From Calycina herbarum (taxonomy: Eukaryota; Ascomycota; Leotiomycetes; Helotiales; Pezizellaceae): a DNA stretch of 64,000 nt. The notes under the pieces were generated by a model. The model searched no databases and was not told where the DNA came from. It saw nothing but the letters and a program-made list of their open reading frames with translations. Of the stretch, positions 10,560 through 23,889 are shown in pieces. The number at the start of each line of letters is the position of its first letter. Within the stretch, counting starts at the first letter, position 1. A program made the translations under genes and the position numbers. Location of the stretch: NCBI GenBank assembly GCA_001414485.1, contig LLEY01000022.1:558001-622000 (forward strand), given 5' to 3'.

Positions 10560-13500
10560 ATTTAACTACTTAATTAAATACTTAACTTGTCCTCTAACAA
10601 GTCTATAGTTAAGAATCTTTTCGACTTTATATTTAGTATTTGGGTTTACTAGTTGGATTTCCGTAATTAGGGCTAGTAGTGCTCCTAGTAGTGCTGGTTT
10701 AAGTAAGGATATATAGAATACTAGGTAGATGTTCATTATCTTTAGTAATACTAATTTATAATTTAAAGGTCCTTTAACACGTTTGATTTTAAATAGTCTA
10801 AGTTTTTTATAATCTAGTTTATTACTTAGTCTTTTTATGTCGATGTTTTTCTATACTAAGTAGACTTTATCCCCCTCTTTTAGCGTTAGCTCCTAACTAC
10901 GTCGTTTATTATAGTAGTACGTATTTCTTTTAGCTATAAACTACAAGTCCTCTATAAGTTCCTTATATAGACTTTTGATTTTTAAGACTTAAATACAAGT
11001 AAGTTAGTTATCGATAGTTGTAGACAGCGGTTCTCGATACGCTGATAATTTATACCTAAAATTAGTATAGAATAGTATAACAAGTATTATTTCTATTACT
11101 AAACTATTATAGGCAAACTATGCTAAAGGCAGTAGTTTTACCTAGTTGTCTTACTAGTAGTTTATATAATAACGAAGGTATGTTTTAACTACTTAATTCA
11201 TCTGTTCGTTTCCTCTATTTATTTAAGAGTAGAAAGCTATAGAAAGCTTTCTTTTTATACCTAATTATTCTATAAGAGCGATTTAAAATTTCAAGGTAAA
11301 GAGCTTGTCTCTATCTAAGAGTATTTCTTCTAGTAGTCTATATCTTAAGACTACTTCTCTAAGGAATGTAAATGCTAATTCCTTAGCTATACTTAACTCT
11401 ATATATACTATAAGAATCATATACTTTGTAAGTTGTTTTATAATAACTAGGATTACGTTATATTCAACTCCTATTATCGGATCTTTAGATTTTAGTAATT
11501 TAATAATAAAATCTATAGATATTAATTTCTAAGGTATCTATGGTATTAGAGTAGTGTTTATCTGTCTATAAGGAGTATAGTAGGAAGCCTTATTCCTAGT
11601 ATAGGTATTACATTCCGCTATCACTTCCTTAACTATTATAGATAACTGATTAATATAGTAGTATTATCTTATCCTTTAAAGGGTTCTTCGAATTCCTTAG
11701 TAACTATGAGCGAGTATAGTATAGTATTCTTATATAAATTCTTTTACGTATAAACTAGGAACCTATAGTTTCCCTTTCACATACTAGTTATAACCTTTAT
11801 ATATGTTTTAAATTTTATCTATTTATATGTTGTTTATTACTACTATCTCGTATACCGTAGGTACTAAGTCTCTATTCTTAAGAGTTTTTAAGATCGTAAT
11901 CTTTTTATACTCCTTATTTCTCTCATATCCGGGTTTTCGGCTAAGAGTATTAGCTCGAGTATTCAACGTTCCCTTTATATGTCGGATAACAATGTCGAAT
12001 CCTTCTAATATCTCTGACTATCTAGCTAATTACCTTGTCGTAAGTTCCTTAGTAGTTGTAAATATCCTAAGGTTCTTATGGTCGGATAAAACTATAACTA
12101 GGTGTTTTACTAGCTATAAATAAATTCTCTAGTATTCTAAAGCTAATACTATAGTAAGCAATTCTTTGTTGAAAATGCTATAGTTTTATTATACTAGGTT
12201 AAATGTCTTAGAATAATATATAATAAGTATAAGTTTTCCTTTATTATTTAGTTATAGGTAAACCGTACCTACTACTGTGTCTAAAGCGTCTGTTTCGATC
12301 GTGCTAGGTTTATCTATATTAAAATTATATAGAATAGGTTTTTCTATAAACTTTACTTTAATTTTCTAAAAAGCATCCTCTGCTTATTTATTCTATATAA
12401 ATCTAATAGCTTTTTTAACTAGTTCTAATATTAGTTTAATAATTTTTATATAGTCTTAAATAAATAGATAACAAAAGTTTACAAATCTAAGGAAGGACTA
12501 TATATCTTTTACATTTTCTAGTAACTTCTAGTTTAAGACGTCTTAGATCTTTGCTAGATCTATCTCTATTTTCCCTAGGCTAAACACCTATCCTAGGAAA
12601 AGGGTCCAAGTTACTCCGAACTCGTATTTCAAGAGTTTCAACTAAGAGTTTACTTTTACTAGTTATTGTAAAACTTCTTTAACATATCCCTTATATTCTT
12701 CTTCTTTTTTTAAGAAGATTAAGATATTATCTAAGTAATAGATTACTATTACTCTTAGAAGATCTTCTAAAATGTTATTGTTTTATCTTTAATATATAGC
12801 TAGTATGTTATAGAGTCTAAATAGCATAACTATATATTTATAAAGGCCTAATAGTAAGGCAAATACTATCTTCTATTCGTCTCCGACTTTTATTCGTATA
12901 AGTCTATAGGCGTTTCATTAATCTAGTTTTATAAATCGTACTACCTTGCCTAACTTATCCTATAAGTATTAGCTAAGTAGTAGTAGATAAGCGTCCTTAA
13001 CTATAGTATAATTTACTTCTTAGTAATTAATATATACTCTTCTATCTAGATCGTCTTTTTTCTTAATAATAAGTATATTTAAAGTAATTAGTAACTTAGA
13101 TTTTCTAATATATCCCTTCTTAATACCTTCCTTTATATAACTTTCTATCCTCTATAAGCTTTTCTAGTTATATAGCCGAAGCTTTTGCTTTAAAAGGTGA
13201 TGATCCTCTTTTAATTTAATCTTATAGTCTTATAAGCGATGTTCTAGTAAGGCTTACAAGTCTTCTAGGTTTTTAAACAAAGCCTTAAATTCTCTATACT
13301 ATATAGGTATTTCGTTATCAGCTGTCTTACTAACCTGTGGAGGACCCTAGACAAGGTGTCCTAGCATCTTAGAAGAGGTAACGCTAACCTCGTTCTAGCC
13401 TTAAAGTTATAATTACAAACCTATATAATTATATCGACTAAAGGTTATTATTTAAGCCTTCTAATTAATATCTAGATTATGTTCCTTAATCTATAATATA

Positions 13501-15635
13501 CTTAGTATTGCTTTCTTACTTCCTATTTTAATAATATCGAATTATATGTCTAAGTAGTATCCTTCAATAGTAATACTTATTAGAATAGTTTACTAATCGA
13601 TAATTCTATCCTAGTATATAACGTCTGTTCTATTAACTACTCCTAGGCGGTATAGCTTTATACCTTTAATTAAGATATTTAGCTTTTTCTAAGCTGCTAG
13701 GGAAAGAAAATTACTCGTTACTCCTAAATTAATCATAACTTAGAGTTCCTTTCCTCTTATCCTTACTATTACTACGAGTTAATTCTCTCCAGATATAACG
13801 TTTAATTTTCTAATTATCGGTTAGTAGAGCTCTCTCTATACTAACTCCGTTTCTTAGTCTATGTCATATTCGTTCATCTCCTAGAAGATTATACTAAATA
13901 ACTTCCTACTTCGTAATTCCTGGAATATTACTCCGACTTTTCTAACTAAAGCGACCATAGTATACTAGCCTCCCATTTCTAGTATAGTTTCTCTATCATT
14001 AGGTAGTATACCTAAAAAACTGGGTTTAGAGCGTCTTATAAAGTTATTAGAACCCTGCTATTGCTATAAACTGGTTTCTTTCTATAGATCTACAACTATC
14101 TAAATATCTCCTATCTTAAGCGTATTAGATAGTTTACTAGATACTGCTTATTCTAGTCTAGGTTCTTTAAATTCGATGGTTTCCCTTCTAGTAATAAGGC
14201 TTATTAAAGTTATTCTATCCTATTTATTCTAAACTATTTTATAAGTAGTTAAAATAGTAGGGTTAATTCCCTAAGTAGAATATAGGCTCTAGAAATCAGG
14301 TTTCTAGTTTTCTATATATACCTATCTATTCCCTCTTTTAAAGGTTCTAATAAATGCCTATGTTTCGCCTTATTTAGGCTTATATATTCCTAGATTCGCC
14401 TCTAATAAGTCGAATATCGATTCCGATAACTCTAACGAACTTGTTAATAGTAGTAATTTATATTCTACCTAAAGAGGCGATTTATAATCCATTTCTAACC
14501 GTGTGTTATAATATTCTTCGAGTAATAAATCCCTATTATCATTAGTATCCTATACCTTACTAACTTATAACTCAATTCCTTCGTTTAGCTATAAGTATAT
14601 AGCGCCTGCTGTTATATCTACAGCGTCTGTTTTAATTTATATACTATAACCTCTAGCTTCGAGTTCTTCATCTGTAAGTTCGATTTTTTCTAGTAAAGCT
14701 ACTTCTTTTTAGATAGTAGTATTAGCTTGTTTCCCTTTAGAGTCTTTCTTCTTATTATACTTATTTACTCTATAGCTAGGAAGACTATAGTTATAATATA
14801 AGTTCTACTTGTGTCGATAACTTCGCTCTTTCTAGAATAATCCTCCCCTCTAGGAGTTTTCTTTCTTAGATTCCTTCCTTAGAACCTATGATTTCTAAGT
14901 AGTATCGATTTTTATAGGATCTCTATAATCTTTTCGTCTACTCTTTCTATATCGATAACTATAACTTCCTTTCTTCTCTAGATTTCTTTTATAGATACGG
15001 TTATCGATCTTAATTACGTTATTTGTTAATTTATTTAATATGTCTAGAAAATCCTCTTATACGATTTCATCCTTTACGTTATTCTTAAGTCTACGATAGA
15101 ATTGTTTACGTAATACTTCATTGTTCTATCCTATTCGTATAGAGTACTATTGAAATTATAAGGCGTACTTAGCGGCTAATCCCTTCTGCCTAAGTATATA
15201 CAAAGCTCTAACTGCCTTTTTCTTTATATTAACATCCTTAAAAGCCTAGTTAATTCCCTCCCTAAATCCTTAAACATTCCTAAACAAATCCCTCGTCTTT
15301 TCAAACATCTAAAGAGAGACCTTTCTATTAGCTGTTTTATTTATCTAGTAATCCTCTAGGTACGGTTCTAACTAGTTATAAGCTGCCCCTTTAAGACAGG
15401 TAGACAACTATATAACCTAGTTAGTTTTACTTAGAAACTAGGTATAATGAAAACTTAAGTAGAGGGAAGCTTTTATCAAGAATTCAGCTAGCTTCTTAGG
15501 CAAGCTATCGAACAGCTTTAGAAGAGGAAGTTTCACTTCCTCTTAAAGAGTAGTAACTGGTATAACTGGTGTAACTAGGGGGTCCGCAGCTGGCCTTAGT
15601 AGGGTGGTTCTTAGAGTGGAAGAGGTTGCCGACAT
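10560..15635 (-). pseudogene. gag-pol of Gypsy element 2
   Basis: Minus-strand polyprotein. The gag start at 15635 reads MSATSSTLRTTLLRPAADPL, followed by KLFDSLPKKLAEFLIKASLY. Pol follows leftward with protease, reverse transcriptase, RNase H, integrase and a C-terminal chromodomain (VERILNYRLVRGQVKYLIK). Frames are broken by many TAA/TAG codons. The last visible coding text ends near 10560 beside the antisense ORF. Confidence 0.8.
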
Positions 15636-15669
15636 AGTAGCGATCTTACTTCTAAGCAGGTACTTAAAG

Positions 15670-16144
15670 TATAACAAAACTTAAACGAACTAAACAAAGA
15701 TAACTAAGTCTCGAAGGTTAGTATATAGTAAGAAGTATAAATACGCCAGGTTGTTTACTTAGAAGTAAACTTATTACTTATATTAAAGATATTAAATAAG
15801 ATAATAAAATTAATAACTAAAGTTGAGCACGAAGCTCCTATCTAGATAGCAGACATGCCAGTATATATAGAACCTTCGTCCTTTACCTATATCGCTCTAA
15901 AACCCTCATATCGCTCGCATCGCCTACTAACCGAGCGATGTAGGCGATGTAGGCGATCATCACGTGTCCGCCGACAGAGTCACGTGATTCCAACATAATC
16001 CCAACAATAAGATCCTAAAGTCCTTTAAGTGCTATCACTTCTAGGCTTCTTCCTATGTTACCTTTCCTTTCCTAGATACCTGTGCCTTGTCCTGTCAGAA
16101 CGCCGTCTGGACTACGTATCACGATTTACACGTGATTCGTAACA
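15670..16144 (-). repeat. Right (5') LTR of Gypsy element 2
   Basis: Partner of 9304-9778, identical in length. Its first TG is TA (RIP). Less mutated than the left copy in the centre (gcgatgtaggcgatgtaggcg retained). Followed by target copy acttt at 16145-16149. Confidence 0.9.
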
Positions 16145-16149
16145 ACTTT

Positions 16150-19100
16150 CCTAGGAAGAGCGAAATCATCGACGTAAGTAAAACTTATATTATAATTATA
16201 GCTAACTAGGCTATAGAGCAAATGAATATAGTAAGAAGAAAGACTCTAAGGGAAAGAAACAAATCAATACTACTATTTAATAATAGGTAGCTTTAACCGA
16301 TCGTATTAAACTTATAGATAAGGAGCTTAAAGTATAAGGATATAGAACTTAGATTGAAAATAACAAAGGAATTAGTAGTATATAAGATACTAATAATAAC
16401 AGGGATCTACTTCTTAAAGAATATTATAATATATAATCAGTAATAGAATCTAAGTAACCTTTTTAAGTAGAATACGAATTACTACTATTAACTAGTTCTT
16501 TAGAGATATTAGATTTATCTTCTAGTTTAGAAGGAGAAATAAAGAATAAAGACCCCGAAGTTAGAGAAACTTAGGCTTTCCTTAGAACCTTTGAATAAGG
16601 AAACCGATAGACATATATCGATAATCAGAAACCAGATTTCTAGAGTCCTTATATAACATAAGAAGTTAACCTAACTATCTTAACAACGTATATAGTTATA
16701 AGTAATAACCCTAAAACAATAACTCTAGTTAGCCTAATTACTAGACAGAAAACTATTAAAGAGAAGGAACTAGAACAGGAACGTCGACTAATTGAAAAAC
16801 CTAGCTACCCCGAGGTAGAGGATATATAGAAAATATATAATATATTAGACAAAATTAGTACGTAGATATAGTAAGTTCTAACAGGATTTAAGAGACGAAT
16901 TAAAACCCCTTTTCTTAGGACACTGTCCGAAGATATTATACTAAAGGAATTTAAGTAATATATTATTATTATATTAATTAGAAATAATAGGTTAGTATTT
17001 AGGAAAAATAACTTATAACAACTATTTAGTATATTATACTAGGAGCAAAGGGAGCTCGATATAACCAAGTAGGCTAAGACAGAACTAGAGGAATTGTATT
17101 ATCTATTAGTAGGAGAACTATAGTTTATAGAAACGGTTTAGGAAACAATAGTATAATAGATACGATATAAACCAAGTCCGACCTTAGACTAGTTATCGTA
17201 GAAACGATTTAAAGGAATATTACTAGAGCCTACTAGAATAGTAGAATATTATCAGATATACGAAGTAGTATTATCAGATAAAGAAGGAGTAGTATTCTTT
17301 CCTTAGTCCCGGATTAGGGCCGTTAGAGAAAAGAATTCAAGAGACTATATATTTAAAGTTTACTATATAAAAACAGAGATAAGTATACTAGAAGCTACTT
17401 TAGATTATCTATATATAAGAGAACTATAGTCTATAGAAGCTATTTTAGAAACTAGTTATAAATAGATCTAATACAACTATAGACAAATACTAAAGTAATT
17501 TATAAAGGAAATTCCTAAAACCATAGGAATTATAGAATATAGATTAGTATATAAGGTAGTATACGCTAATAAGGAAAGAGTAAGATTCTTTCTATAGTAT
17601 AAGGACGAGGAGAGAAAGAAGTATAATTAAGAGAATCGATCTTTCGAAGTCTAATATATTAAAGCAAAGTTAGACGCTACTTTAAGAGAAAGACAGTTAG
17701 TAATAACTATAGAAATAAGAAGGAAAAAGTTACAAGTTATAATAGACTTAGGAGCAACAGGTAACTTTATCTCTCTAACAGCTTAGGAAAAGCTAAACAT
17801 TTAAATTAAAGAGATAAGACTATATTAACTAGGAGTAGTCGATAGAATAGACGTTATATATTAAAACGGAATTATTAATTAGTAAACTATTCTAACAAAA
17901 ATCAATATTAAAGGACACTATTTAAATATATAATTCGATATCGTTAAAATAAGGAGTAAGAAAGCAATACTTAGTATACTATAGATTTAAGAATATAATC
18001 TAGAAATTAACTAGAAAGCTAGAACAATAACCTTTAGTTAATACAAATACATAGGTTCGTATTTATAACTTTAAGGCTAGAACGAGGTTAGCACTACCTT
18101 TTCTAAAGTACTAGAACACCTTATCTAGGGTCCTCTATAGGTTAGTAAGAAAGCTAATAACGAAATACCTATATAGTATAGAGAATTTAAAGCTTTGTTC
18201 AAAAACCTAGAAGACTTACAAGCCTTACTAGAACATCGCTTATAGGATTATAAGATTAAATTAAAAGAGGATTAGCACCTCTTAAAGCAGAAGCTTCAGT
18301 TATATAACTAGAAAAGCTTATAGAGAATAGAAAGTTATATAAAGGAAGGTATTAAGAAAGGATATATTAGAAGATCTAAGTCGCTAATTACCTTAAACAT
18401 GCTTATTATTAAGAAAAAAGATAACCTAGATAAGAGAGTATATATTAATTATAAAGAAGTAAATCACACTATAGTTAAGAACGCTTATCCACTACTACCT
18501 AGCTAATACTTATAAGATAAGTTAAGTAAGGTAGTACGATTTACAAAATTAGATTAATAAAACGCTTATAGACTTATATAAATAAAAGCTAGAGACGAAT
18601 AAAAGATAGTATTTATCTTACTATTAGGCTTTTATAAATATATAGTTATACTATTTAAACTTTATAATATACTAGCTATATATTAGAGATAAAATAATAA
18701 TATTTTAGGAGATCTTCTAAGAGTAATAGTAATTTATTACCTAGATAATATCTTAATCTTTTTAGAAAAAGAAGAAGAATATAAAGGATATATTAGAGAA
18801 GTTTTATAACAACTTATAAAAGTAAACTCTCGGTTAAAACTCTTGAAATACGAGTTTAGAGTAACTTAGATACTTTTTCTAAGATAGGTATTTAGCTTAG
18901 GAAAAATAGAAATAGATCTAGTAAAGATCTAAGACATCTTAAACTAGAAATTACTAGAGAATATAAAAGATATATAGTCCTTCCTTAGATTTATAAACTT
19001 TTATTATCTATTTATATAAGACTATATAAAGATTACTAAACTAATGTTAATACTAGTTAAGAAAGCTATTAAATTCATTTAGAATAAATAGGCTAAGGAT

Positions 19101-20985
19101 ACTTTTTAGAAACTAAAAGCAAAGTTTATAGAAAAACCTATTCTATATAACTTCGATATAGAAAAACTAAGTATAATCGAAACGGATACTTTAGATATAT
19201 CTATAAGTATAATTCACTTATAATTAAATAATAAGGGAAAACTTATACTTATTATATATTATTTAAAAATATTTAACCTAGTATAATAAAACTATAGTAT
19301 CTTTGATAAGGAACTACTTACTATAGTATTAGCTTTAGAACACTAGAGAATTTATTTATAGCTAGTAAAATACCTAGTTATAGTTTTATCTAACTATAAG
19401 AACCTTAAGACGTTTACAACGACTAAGGAACTTATAATAAGGTAATTAGCTAGATAGTTAAAGATATTAGAAGGATTTAATATTATTATCTAATATATAA
19501 AAGGAACGTTAAATACTTAAGCTAATACTCTTAGCTAGAAACCTAGATATAAGAGAAATAAGAAGTATAAGAAGATTACGATCTTAAAAACTCTTAAGAA
19601 TAGAGACTTAGTACCTACTATATATAAGATAGTAGTAATAAACGATATCTAGATAGATAAAATTCAGAATATATATAAAGGTTATAATTAGTATATAAAA
19701 GAGAAACTATAGGTTCCTAGCTTATATATAAAGGAATTTATATAGGAATACTATACTACGTCTACTTATAAATACTAAGGAATTTATAGAACTCTCTAGA
19801 GAATAAGACAATACTACTATATTAATCGGTTATCTACGATAGTTAAGGAAGTAATAGTAAAATATAATACCTATACTAGGAATAAAGCTTCCTACTATAC
19901 TCCTTATAGATAGATAAATACTACTCTAATACTATAGATACCTTAAAAATTAGTATCTATAAATTTTATTATTAAACTACTAAAATCTAAAGACTTAATA
20001 ATAGAAGTTAAATATAATACGATCCTAGTTATTATAGAACGACTTACGAAGTATATAATTCTTATAGTATATATAGAGTTAAGTATAGCTAAGGAATTAG
20101 TATTTATATTCCTTAGGGAAGTAGTCTTAAGATATAGACTACTAGAAGAGATACTCTTAGATAGAGATAAGCTCTTTACCTTAAAATTTTAGATCGCTCT
20201 TATAAAACGATTAGGTACGAAAAGGAAGCTCTTTATAGCTTTCTACTCTTAAATAAATAAAGGAAATAAATAGATAAATTAAGTAGTTAAAACATACCTT
20301 TATTATTATATAAACTACTAGTAAGATAACTAGGTAGAACTGCTATTCTTAGCATAGTTTGCCTATAATAGTTTAGTAATAGAAATAACACTTATTATAC
20401 TATTCTATACTAATTTTAGGTATAAATTGTTAGTATATTAAGAACTGCTATCTACGACTATCGATAACCAGCTTACTTATATTTATATCTTAAAAATTAA
20501 AAGGCTATATAAGGAACTTATAGAGGATTTATAATTCATAGCTAAAAGAAATACGTACTACTATAACAAACGACGTAGTTAGGAGCTAACGCTAAAAGAG
20601 AGGGATAAAGTCTACTTAGTATAAAAAAATATTAATATAAAAAGACTAAGTAATAAATTAGATTATAAAAAACTTAGACTATTTAAAATCAAACATGTTA
20701 AAGAACCTTTAAATTATAAATTAGTATTACTAAGAATAATAAATATCTACCTAGTATTTTATATATCCTTATTTAAACTAGTACTACTAGGAGCACTACT
20801 AGCCCTACTTATAGAAATTTAACTAGTAAACCTAAATACTAAGTATAAAGTTAAGAGGATTCTTAACTATAGACTTATTAGAGGATAAGTTAAGTATTTA
20901 ATAAAATAGTTAGATTACCTATATTTAAAAAACACTTAGGAACTTAGAAAAAACATTAGCTAGTACTTAGAGGAACTTTAGGAGT
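16150..20985 (+). pseudogene. gag end and pol of Gypsy element 1 (PR-RT-RNaseH-IN-chromodomain)
   Basis: Protease active site text VIIDLGATGNFISLT at about 17733-17778. Reverse transcriptase from about 18360 (ITLNMLIIKKKDN, RFTKLDQQNAYRLIQIK) with its catalytic box as IYYLDNILIFL near 18730-18765, where YxDD is expected. RNase H begins about 19140 (YNFDIEKLSIIETD). Integrase about 19700-20560 (INFIIKLLKSKDLI, LLDRDKLFTLKFQ, YNSLVIEITLIILFYTNF). C-terminal chromodomain about 20835-20960 (YKVKRILNYRLIRGQVKYLI). Chromodomains in such elements direct integration to H3K9-methylated chromatin. Many stops, so not functional. Confidence 0.85.
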
Positions 20986-21039
20986 TCTACTATCGAAACC
21001 TAAGTCTACTTATATTACATAGTTAGTAGGAAAAGACTT

Positions 21040-21640
21040 AAGAAAGGCTAGGTTAAGGCCTAGGGCGAGAGTAGAGTTAGAAACGTCGGACGTAGGAAGG
21101 GCGGCTAGCTTAGTAGCCTCTTCTTCTATCTGCTTCTTTTCTTCCTCCTTCTCTTTCTTCTTTCTTTCTAAATCTTTAGTAGTATCTAACTTGTTAAGTA
21201 AGTTAAGACTAGTAGCTATTATTCTTTAACACTTCTTATAGAGTTAGCGTTTTTGCTTCTTTAGTCGACGAATATAAGCTATAGCCTTAGCTATGATTAT
21301 ATAACTCTTCTCCTCTTTATTATCTAGATACTCGATCTAGGAGTCGATACTCTCCTACTCGTTTACTATAGGTATTCGATTAATAATATAGACATTATAG
21401 GATTTGTTTATAGTAGTATAGTAACTATACTATAATAGTTTTTAGTCTCTAGGACTAAAACACTCGTATTCCTTATTAGCGTTTTTATAACAGGTATATA
21501 GAGCTATTTTCTTACCTAATAAGTTGATTACTCTACTAAGGGCTTCGTAGTTAGTTTGTTATAGAGAACGAGGGGTATTTATATTAGAAAAGGAAGAAGG
21601 CTACTAGCCTTCTAATAATATTTCTTAGGTTATACTTAAG
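21040..21640 (-). pseudogene. Antisense ORF of Gypsy element 1, between chromodomain and 3' LTR
   Basis: The minus strand opposite to pol carries protein-like text matching the antisense frame of element 3: an N-terminal part with NANKEYECFSPRD-type text, then a Lys/Glu-rich coiled coil, then a Pro/Leu tail. RIP stops interrupt it. Function unknown. Conservation of the reading frame between two elements is the reason to call it a gene. Confidence 0.5.
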
Positions 21641-21672
21641 TATAGGGATATACTAAGCTAAGAAGGGAATAG

Positions 21673-22107
21673 TATTACAAATCACGTATATATATAATAA
21701 GTAAAGACTAGGTAGTATTCTAATAGGTTAAGTACTATTAGAATACTCTTATAGTAGATAGAGATCGGTTAGGTTAGCTAAGCGATCTAGGGATTTCTTT
21801 TAGTTATAATTACGTAATAAGAGTTTGCTAGACGGGGTAATAGGTCTAGTAGTCTAGTAGCGACGGAGCGACTAAGCTAGTAGGCTAGTATAAGGAAGGA
21901 AGCACCTATATAAGACTAGCACGTCTGCTATTAGATAGGAGCTTCGTACTCAACTTTAGTTATTAATCTTATTATCTTATTTAACATCTTTAATATAAGT
22001 AACGAGTTTACTTCTAAGTAAACAACCCGGCGTATCTATACTTCTTACCTATATACTAACCTTCGAGACTTAGTTATCTTTGTTTAGTTCGTTTGAGTTT
22101 CGTTATA
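21673..22107 (+). repeat. 3' LTR of Gypsy element 1
   Basis: Partner of 7988-8422, same length. Its first TG has become TA, as expected from RIP. Followed by target copy taaag at 22108-22112. Differences between the two LTRs are almost all C/T or G/A, so they cannot be used for a simple age estimate. Confidence 0.92.
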
Positions 22108-22112
22108 TAAAG

Positions 22113-22746
22113 CTTGTTCGCGAGCTTAACCTCTATCTCTTTAACTTCTCTCTTAAGTGTAACAGTATAGAGTAAAGAAGAGCTAGAGAGAGTGTTCGAG
22201 CCGCTTTCCCCGCAGCTTTGTTAGTAATTTCATTCCCTCGAATTCCTATATAACTAGGGCACTACTATATCTAGATCTTCCCCGGGTATAGCTAAGTAAA
22301 GTCGAATACCTTATTAAAGGTTTCTTATAAGGTGTTATAGGATCGGTAGATTAGCTGTAGTATAGCCTCGAAGTTATCGAGGCAAATCTAGTACTTTATA
22401 GCCGAGGGCTAAAAAGAGGATATAAGGGTAAGCTTAAGACTATATAAGGCGGCTCTCGCTTTTATATTATATATTTCTAAGGTTTTACTAAAAGGGAAGA
22501 GCTTTATATTTAAAACAACCTCTTCTCTTATAAGGTATACGCCTCCTCCTGTGTTTTTATCGTCTAAGCAAGAGCTGTTAGTAAATATAACTAGGTCTGT
22601 AGGCGGAACAGAGGCGAGGAATTCAAGGAATTCGGCTTTATAAGAGTCTTTATTACCGCTAGGGCTTAGGCTAGCTACCTCGAGAAGGCGGGATTAGCAG
22701 TTGAACTCTCTACTCTATAGAGGGTCTTGAATTAGATCGACTTCTT
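22113..22746 (-). pseudogene. LINE ORF2: RNase H segment between LTR insertions
   Basis: The minus strand near 22250-22200 reads IGIRGNEITNKAAGKAA. This matches the last RNase H motif of Tad1-type elements (GNExAD-type), with E retained. It joins 23196-23377 across the solo LTR and 7630-7987 across the large Gypsy element. The left edge taaag (22108-22112) is the Gypsy target duplication. Confidence 0.75.
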
Positions 22747-23190
22747 TGTAACGAAACTCAAACGAACTAAACAAAGATGACTAAGTCTCGAAGGTTGGTA
22801 TGCTGTAAGAAGTATGAATGCGCCGGGTTGTTCACTTGGAAGTGAACTCGTTACTTGTATCAAAGATGTCAAACAAGATGATAAGATTGATAACTAAAGT
22901 TGAGCACGAAGCTCCTATCTAATAGCAGACGTGCCAGTCTTATATAGAACCTTCGTTCCTAAGTACGTCGCTCACATCGCTCGCGATCAAGGCGATCAGA
23001 GCGATGTAGGCGATCACGTCACATGACCCCACGTGACTTCCAACATTACCACAACAGTGAGATCCTGAAATCCTCAATGTCCTCTGTATTACTGATTTCC
23101 TCCTGTATTACTTTCCTTTCCCGGATATTATACCTTGTCCTGTTAGAACGCCGTCTAGACTACTTACCACGTATACCGTGATTCGTAATA
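22747..23190 (-). repeat. Solo LTR of the Gypsy family, weakly RIP-affected
   Basis: 444 bp, TGTAACGAAACTCAAACG at the left and CGTAATA (for CGTAACA) at the right, with 5-bp duplication ttctt at 22742-22746 and 23191-23195. No internal region, so LTR-LTR recombination removed it. It keeps many CA/TG dinucleotides lost in neighbouring LTRs. It carries the element-2-type centre. Inserted in the LINE RNase H region. Confidence 0.9.
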
Positions 23191-23195
23191 TTCTT

Positions 23196-23377
23196 CTAAA
23201 GAGAGGAGAGGTTTAGAAGAGCGGTAAATAAGCCTAGCCTTTAAGTAAGGGTTATTTATACATCGCTTAAGCGAGTGTGCTAAGTCGAGTCGTCGAGTTC
23301 TAGTCTTAAAAGCACCGCTCTTTACTATAAGAGTAATTTTAGCAGCTAGGAGGCTAGATTCTATAAGAAGTACTAAG
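23196..23377 (-). pseudogene. LINE ORF2 segment between solo LTR and Gypsy insertion
   Basis: 182-bp remnant lying between the solo LTR at 22747-23190 (plus its second target copy) and the Gypsy element at 23378-30018. Its place puts it in the linker between the reverse transcriptase and RNase H. Too short and too mutated for its own motif. Assignment rests on the reconstructed order. Confidence 0.6.
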
Positions 23378-23811
23378 TGTAACGAAACTCAAACGAACTA
23401 AACAAAGATGACTAAGTCTCGAAGGTTAGTATATAGTAAGAAGTATAAATACGCCGGGTTATTTACTTAGAAGTAAACTTGTTACTTATATTAAAGATAT
23501 TAAATAAGATAATAAGATTAATAACTAAAGTTAAGTACGAAGCTCCTATCTAGATAGCAGATGTGCTAGTATATATAGAAGCTTCCTTCCTCGTACTAGC
23601 TTACTAGCTTAGTTGCTCTGTCGCTGCTAGACTGCTAGACCTGTCGCTCTGTCTAGCGAACTCTTATTATATGATTATAACTAAAAGAAATCCCTAGATC
23701 GCTTAGCTAACCTAACCGATCCCTATCTACTATAAGAGTATTTTGATAGTGCTTAACCTGTTAGGACGCTGTCTAGTCTTTACTTATTATATATATATAT
23801 GATTTATAATA
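23378..23811 (-). repeat. Left (3') LTR of Gypsy element 3
   Basis: Starts TGTAACGAAACTCAAACG. The right end is eroded to gatttataata from GATTCGTAACA. Target copy ctaag lies just outside. Centre is of the element-1 type (gctagactgctagacctgtcg words). Confidence 0.9.
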
Positions 23812-23889
23812 CTATCCTCTTCTTAGCTTAGTATGTCCCTATGCTTAAGTATAACCTAAGAAATATTATTAGAAGGCTAGTAGCCTTCT

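Larger units (their letters stand above)
9304..16144 (-). mobile_element. Chromodomain Gypsy element 2 (full length, inside element 1)
   Basis: LTRs at 9304-9778 and 15670-16144 (475 bp each) with target duplication acttt (9299-9303 and 16145-16149), inserted into gag of element 1 and therefore younger. Coding is on the minus strand: gag start near 15635 (MSATSSTLRTTLLRP), reverse transcriptase about 13300-12600 with the YLDN-type box near 12740, integrase about 11900-11000, and chromodomain about 10720-10570. Extensive RIP stops. The central part of its LTR differs from that of elements 1 and 3. Confidence 0.92.
7988..22107 (+). mobile_element. Chromodomain Gypsy element 1 (full length, nested host of element 2)
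   Basis: LTRs at 7988-8422 and 21673-22107 (435 bp each) in the same orientation, flanked by the identical 5-bp duplication taaag (7983-7987 and 22108-22112). After removal of element 2 and one target copy (9304-16149) the element is about 7.3 kb. Plus-strand order: gag, protease, reverse transcriptase, RNase H, integrase, chromodomain, then an antisense ORF before the 3' LTR. Heavy CpA-to-TpA change has placed stops throughout. Its gag differs from that of elements 2 and 3 although LTR ends and pol are closely related. Confidence 0.92.
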
